Origin: Salaquimonas sp.
Lineage (GTDB): Bacteria > Pseudomonadota > Alphaproteobacteria > Rhizobiales > Rhizobiaceae
Assembly: GCA_024639745.1 (NCBI GenBank)
Contig: JAHEHW010000072.1
Location: 1-7,696 of the forward strand
DNA: 7,696 bases
Direction: 5' to 3'
Positions within the stretch are counted from its first letter, which is position 1, and each line of letters opens with the position of its first letter. This document shows, piece by piece, positions 6,209 through 7,696 of this stretch. The notes below the pieces were generated by a model. The model was not told where the DNA came from, searched no databases, and saw nothing but the letters and a program-made list of their open reading frames with translations. The position numbers were made by a program, and so were the translations under genes.

Positions 6209-6556
6209 CTAATCCGGGTTGCGCACAGGCTTGCAGAACATCTCATAGAGCTGTTCAATGATCGAGCCTACCTCCTTGCTCGCAATATCATAGTATATCA
6301 TGCGCCCTTCACGGCGCGATATCACTAGTCCGTCCAACCTTAGACGCGCAAGTTGTTGCGAAACAGCTGCTTGCGGCATCGTCATGATCCGCTCAAGCTC
6401 GGAAACCGACTTTTCGCCTTCTGAGAGCAGGCACAGAATCAAGAGTCTGGTTTCATGAGAAAGCGCTTTCAGAAGGTCACTGGCTTTGCGTGCCTGCTCA
6501 AGCACATCGCCAATTTGCTCGGTTGATGTCTCCATGTTCAAACTCGGCAGTGTCAT
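6209..6556 (-). CDS. soxR: SoxR: ArsR/SmtB-family sulfur-responsive repressor
   Basis: The 115-residue winged-helix protein matches the BigR/SqrR/SoxR branch of the ArsR family. L-L-K-A-L-S-H-E-T-R-L-L-I-L-C (28-42) starts the domain. S-V-S-E-L (50-54) precedes the recognition helix M-P-Q-A-A-V-S-Q-Q-L-A-R-L (60-72). The wing is L-V-I-S-R-R-E-G-R-M-I-Y-Y (77-89). Cys42 and Cys108 are the only cysteines and sit where BigR and SqrR carry the redox pair that forms a disulfide or polysulfide bridge and releases DNA. ArsR-type metal-site motifs are absent. It is not the MerR-type superoxide sensor of enterobacteria, which shares the name. The start has AGGGG about 8-10 bases upstream. It sits between soxS (42 bases) and soxT (32 bases). 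It probably represses its own operon and the divergent sox genes. Confidence 0.93.
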   Translation of the reverse strand: MTLPSLNMETSTEQIGDVLEQARKASDLLKALSHETRLLILCLLSEGEKSVSELERIMTMPQAAVSQQLARLRLDGLVISRREGRMIYYDIASKEVGSIIEQLYEMFCKPVRNPD

Positions 6557-6598
6557 TGCTCTTTCCCCTTCTGAGAGCGACGATCCCTGATCGACGTC

Positions 6599-6982
6599 CT
6601 AAGATGCACGGTTGCTTTGTTCCCCGTCGTCTAGTTTTGACAGCATTTCTTCAAGCAGGAACCAGAAAAACTCGTCACCGCTGTAACCGCGCATTCGCGC
6701 GATTTCTTCCCCTTCTTCAATTAGAACGAAGGTCGGCGTGAAAACGTCTTTGCGGATATTTGAAAGATCTTCCGGCCAAGGTTTGTCAATGTCGACGCGT
6801 CTCAGAGGTGCACGCGTAGCCAGATCGGTTTTTGGGTAAACCGGTGCTATCTCCTCGTTCCAGCGCTGGCACCAGGCGCAACCTTTCTGTTCTAAAATAA
6901 GTAATTCAGCTGCTTGCGCAGGAGAAGTCCCCAACAGCAAAGACGCGGCCAGCAGTACCGTTGAAACTGGTTTTGCCATCAT
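6599..6982 (-). CDS. soxS: SoxS: periplasmic thioredoxin-like protein
   Basis: The 127-residue protein begins with a Sec signal peptide (hydrophobic 7-18, cleavage expected after A-Q-A at 22-24). The mature part is a compact thioredoxin fold with C-A-W-C at 35-38 and the cis-proline loop F-T-P-T-F-V-L (81-87). SoxS of Paracoccus pantotrophus is a periplasmic thiol-disulfide protein that reactivates the sulfur carrier SoxYZ, and the same role is inferred here. Two ATGs in tandem (6982 and 6979) lie behind a modest GGGTGGG site. The gene is first in soxS-soxR-soxT and divergent from soxV, which could supply its electrons. It is not the AraC-type SoxS of enterobacteria. Confidence 0.9.
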   Translation of the reverse strand: MMAKPVSTVLLAASLLLGTSPAQAAELLILEQKGCAWCQRWNEEIAPVYPKTDLATRAPLRRVDIDKPWPEDLSNIRKDVFTPTFVLIEEGEEIARMRGYSGDEFFWFLLEEMLSKLDDGEQSNRAS

Positions 6983-7032
6983 TGATTACCCACCCACAGT
7001 CTGTATACACAAAGGCAAAGACACTTTCACTC

Positions 7033-7065
7033 TTTCATATATAGTAAAATACGAATGCTTTCCAA
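7033..7065 (-). promoter_or_regulatory. Likely soxS promoter overlapped by a candidate SoxR operator
   Basis: In the 206-base divergent soxS/soxV gap an AT-rich imperfect palindrome spans 7033-7056. Arms TTTCATAT (7033-7040) and ATACGAAT (7049-7056) pair at 6 of 8 positions around an 8-base centre. On the minus strand TTGGAA (7065-7060) and TATATA (7043-7038) with 16 bases between form a plausible soxS promoter, and the palindrome covers its -10 and spacer. AT-rich dyads with ATTC/GAAT-like arms are the kind of site bound by the BigR/SqrR/SoxR repressors. Binding here is inferred. The promoter for soxV is less clear, although TATAGT (7040-7045) on the plus strand could be its -10. Confidence 0.5.
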
Positions 7066-7173
7066 TACAAATACCTTGCTGCGCTACAGAAGGCAAATTT
7101 GGGCAAAGTTGCCGGTGAATAGGCTGTGTGAGAAGGCTGACGAACCGGCTTACGGTGAGGCGCGGTCTCAGGC

Positions 7174-7180
7174 GAGGAGG
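7174..7180 (+). promoter_or_regulatory. Strong ribosome-binding site of soxV
   Basis: GAGGAGG lies 8 bases before the ATG at 7189. This fixes the soxV start and is the strongest Shine-Dalgarno of the clear gene starts here, after a leader of about 130 bases from the AT-rich promoter region. Confidence 0.75.
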
Positions 7181-7188
7181 AGATTTAA

Positions 7189-7696
7189 ATGCTGGATGTT
7201 GGCTACGGAGCTGCGCTTTTAGCCGGTTTTCTTTCGTTTGTTTCACCTTGCGTGCTGCCGATTGTGCCGCCGTATCTCGCTTATCTTGCAGGCGTCAGTT
7301 TCACTGAATTGGAGGATACCAAGGTAGCGCCTGAAACAGCCCGCCGCGTTTTCCTGTCTTCTGTGTTTTTCGTTCTCGGCTTCACGACGGTTTTTGTTTC
7401 GCTGGGCGCCACGGCAAGTGTAATCGGTCAGACGATTGCAGAGTATTTCGGTGTGCTTTCGGTTATTGCCGGTGTGCTTATCATCCTCATGGGTCTTCAT
7501 TTTATGGGCATATTCCGGATCGGTCTGCTCTACCGGGAAGCCCGGATGGACGTCCAGAAAAAACCTGCTGGTTTCATCGGGGCCTATGTGATGGGGCTGG
7601 CCTTTGCATTCGGATGGACTCCATGTGTCGGGCCAGTGCTCGCAACGATACTTTTCGTTGCAGGGTCCGAGGGTACCGCTATGAAAGGCGCTATGC
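7189..7696 (+). CDS. soxV: SoxV: CcdA-type thiol-disulfide electron transporter (partial, runs off the right edge)
   Basis: The visible 169 residues form the N-terminal part of a CcdA/DsbD-beta membrane protein. The first helix carries F-V-S-P-C-V-L-P-I-V-P-P (17-28, Cys21). The matching pseudo-repeat carries F-G-W-T-P-C-V-G-P (141-149, Cys146). These two cysteines are the pair that passes electrons from cytoplasmic thioredoxin across the inner membrane. Hydrophobic segments lie near 7-36, 55-80, 87-108 and 128-160. In Paracoccus, SoxV delivers reductant to the periplasmic thioredoxin SoxW and is needed for thiosulfate oxidation. The identification as SoxV rather than CcdA of cytochrome c maturation rests on the divergent soxSRT neighbours. 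No stop occurs before the window ends, and about 70-80 more residues are expected. Confidence 0.88.
   Translation, partial: MLDVGYGAALLAGFLSFVSPCVLPIVPPYLAYLAGVSFTELEDTKVAPETARRVFLSSVFFVLGFTTVFVSLGATASVIGQTIAEYFGVLSVIAGVLIILMGLHFMGIFRIGLLYREARMDVQKKPAGFIGAYVMGLAFAFGWTPCVGPVLATILFVAGSEGTAMKGAM

Noticed and set aside
1..7696. CRISPR array, tRNA, insertion sequence or long direct repeats
   Set aside because: No regularly spaced repeats, tRNA-like cloverleaf, transposase frame or terminal inverted repeats were seen on reading both strands.

Overview
The window looks like an alphaproteobacterial chromosome segment, probably Hyphomicrobiales or Rhodobacterales. The reasons are its moderately high GC, protein sequences typical of those groups, and a soxS-soxR-soxT operon divergent from soxV. 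That arrangement is known from alphaproteobacterial thiosulfate oxidisers such as Pseudaminobacter salicylatoxidans. The species cannot be fixed from this sequence.

Region 1 (1-929) is decayed DNA. A ParB-like N-terminal domain fragment enters from the left edge and runs, in the same reading frame, into the C-terminal two thirds of a ketopantoate-reductase (PanE/ApbA) family gene. The composite carries three in-frame stops and two single-base frameshifts. It has lost the PanE Rossmann (NADPH-binding) half. Region 2 (930-1207) is a leader with a possible promoter and two small hairpins.

Region 3 (1208-5098) is a small catabolic-looking group. It holds an intact non-pyrrolysine MttB-superfamily methyltransferase, a short gene on the opposite strand (2781-2981), a regulatory interval with repeated CGCATG half-sites, a LigI-like amidohydrolase/lactonase, and a Tat-exported metallo-beta-lactamase-fold hydrolase. 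The last two are probably one transcription unit. Their substrates cannot be read from the sequence, and no corrinoid protein for the methyltransferase lies in the window.

Region 4 (5112-7696) is the left end of a sulfur-oxidation (sox) locus. soxS, soxR and soxT run leftward: a periplasmic thioredoxin-like protein, an ArsR-type sulfur sensor with the BigR/SqrR cysteine pair, and a YeeE/YedE membrane transporter. soxV (CcdA-type thiol-electron transporter) runs rightward and leaves the window unfinished. The 206-base gap between soxS and soxV holds an AT-rich imperfect palindrome lying on a likely soxS promoter, a good candidate for the SoxR operator. In this model SoxR represses both directions until reduced-sulfur species modify its cysteines. 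SoxT imports the sulfur signal or substrate, and SoxV and SoxS handle reductant for periplasmic Sox proteins. The structural genes (soxW/X/Y/Z/A/B/C/D) would be expected to the right.

No tRNA, rRNA, CRISPR array or intact mobile element was seen. The only sign of mobile or accessory DNA is the ParB-like remnant at the left edge.
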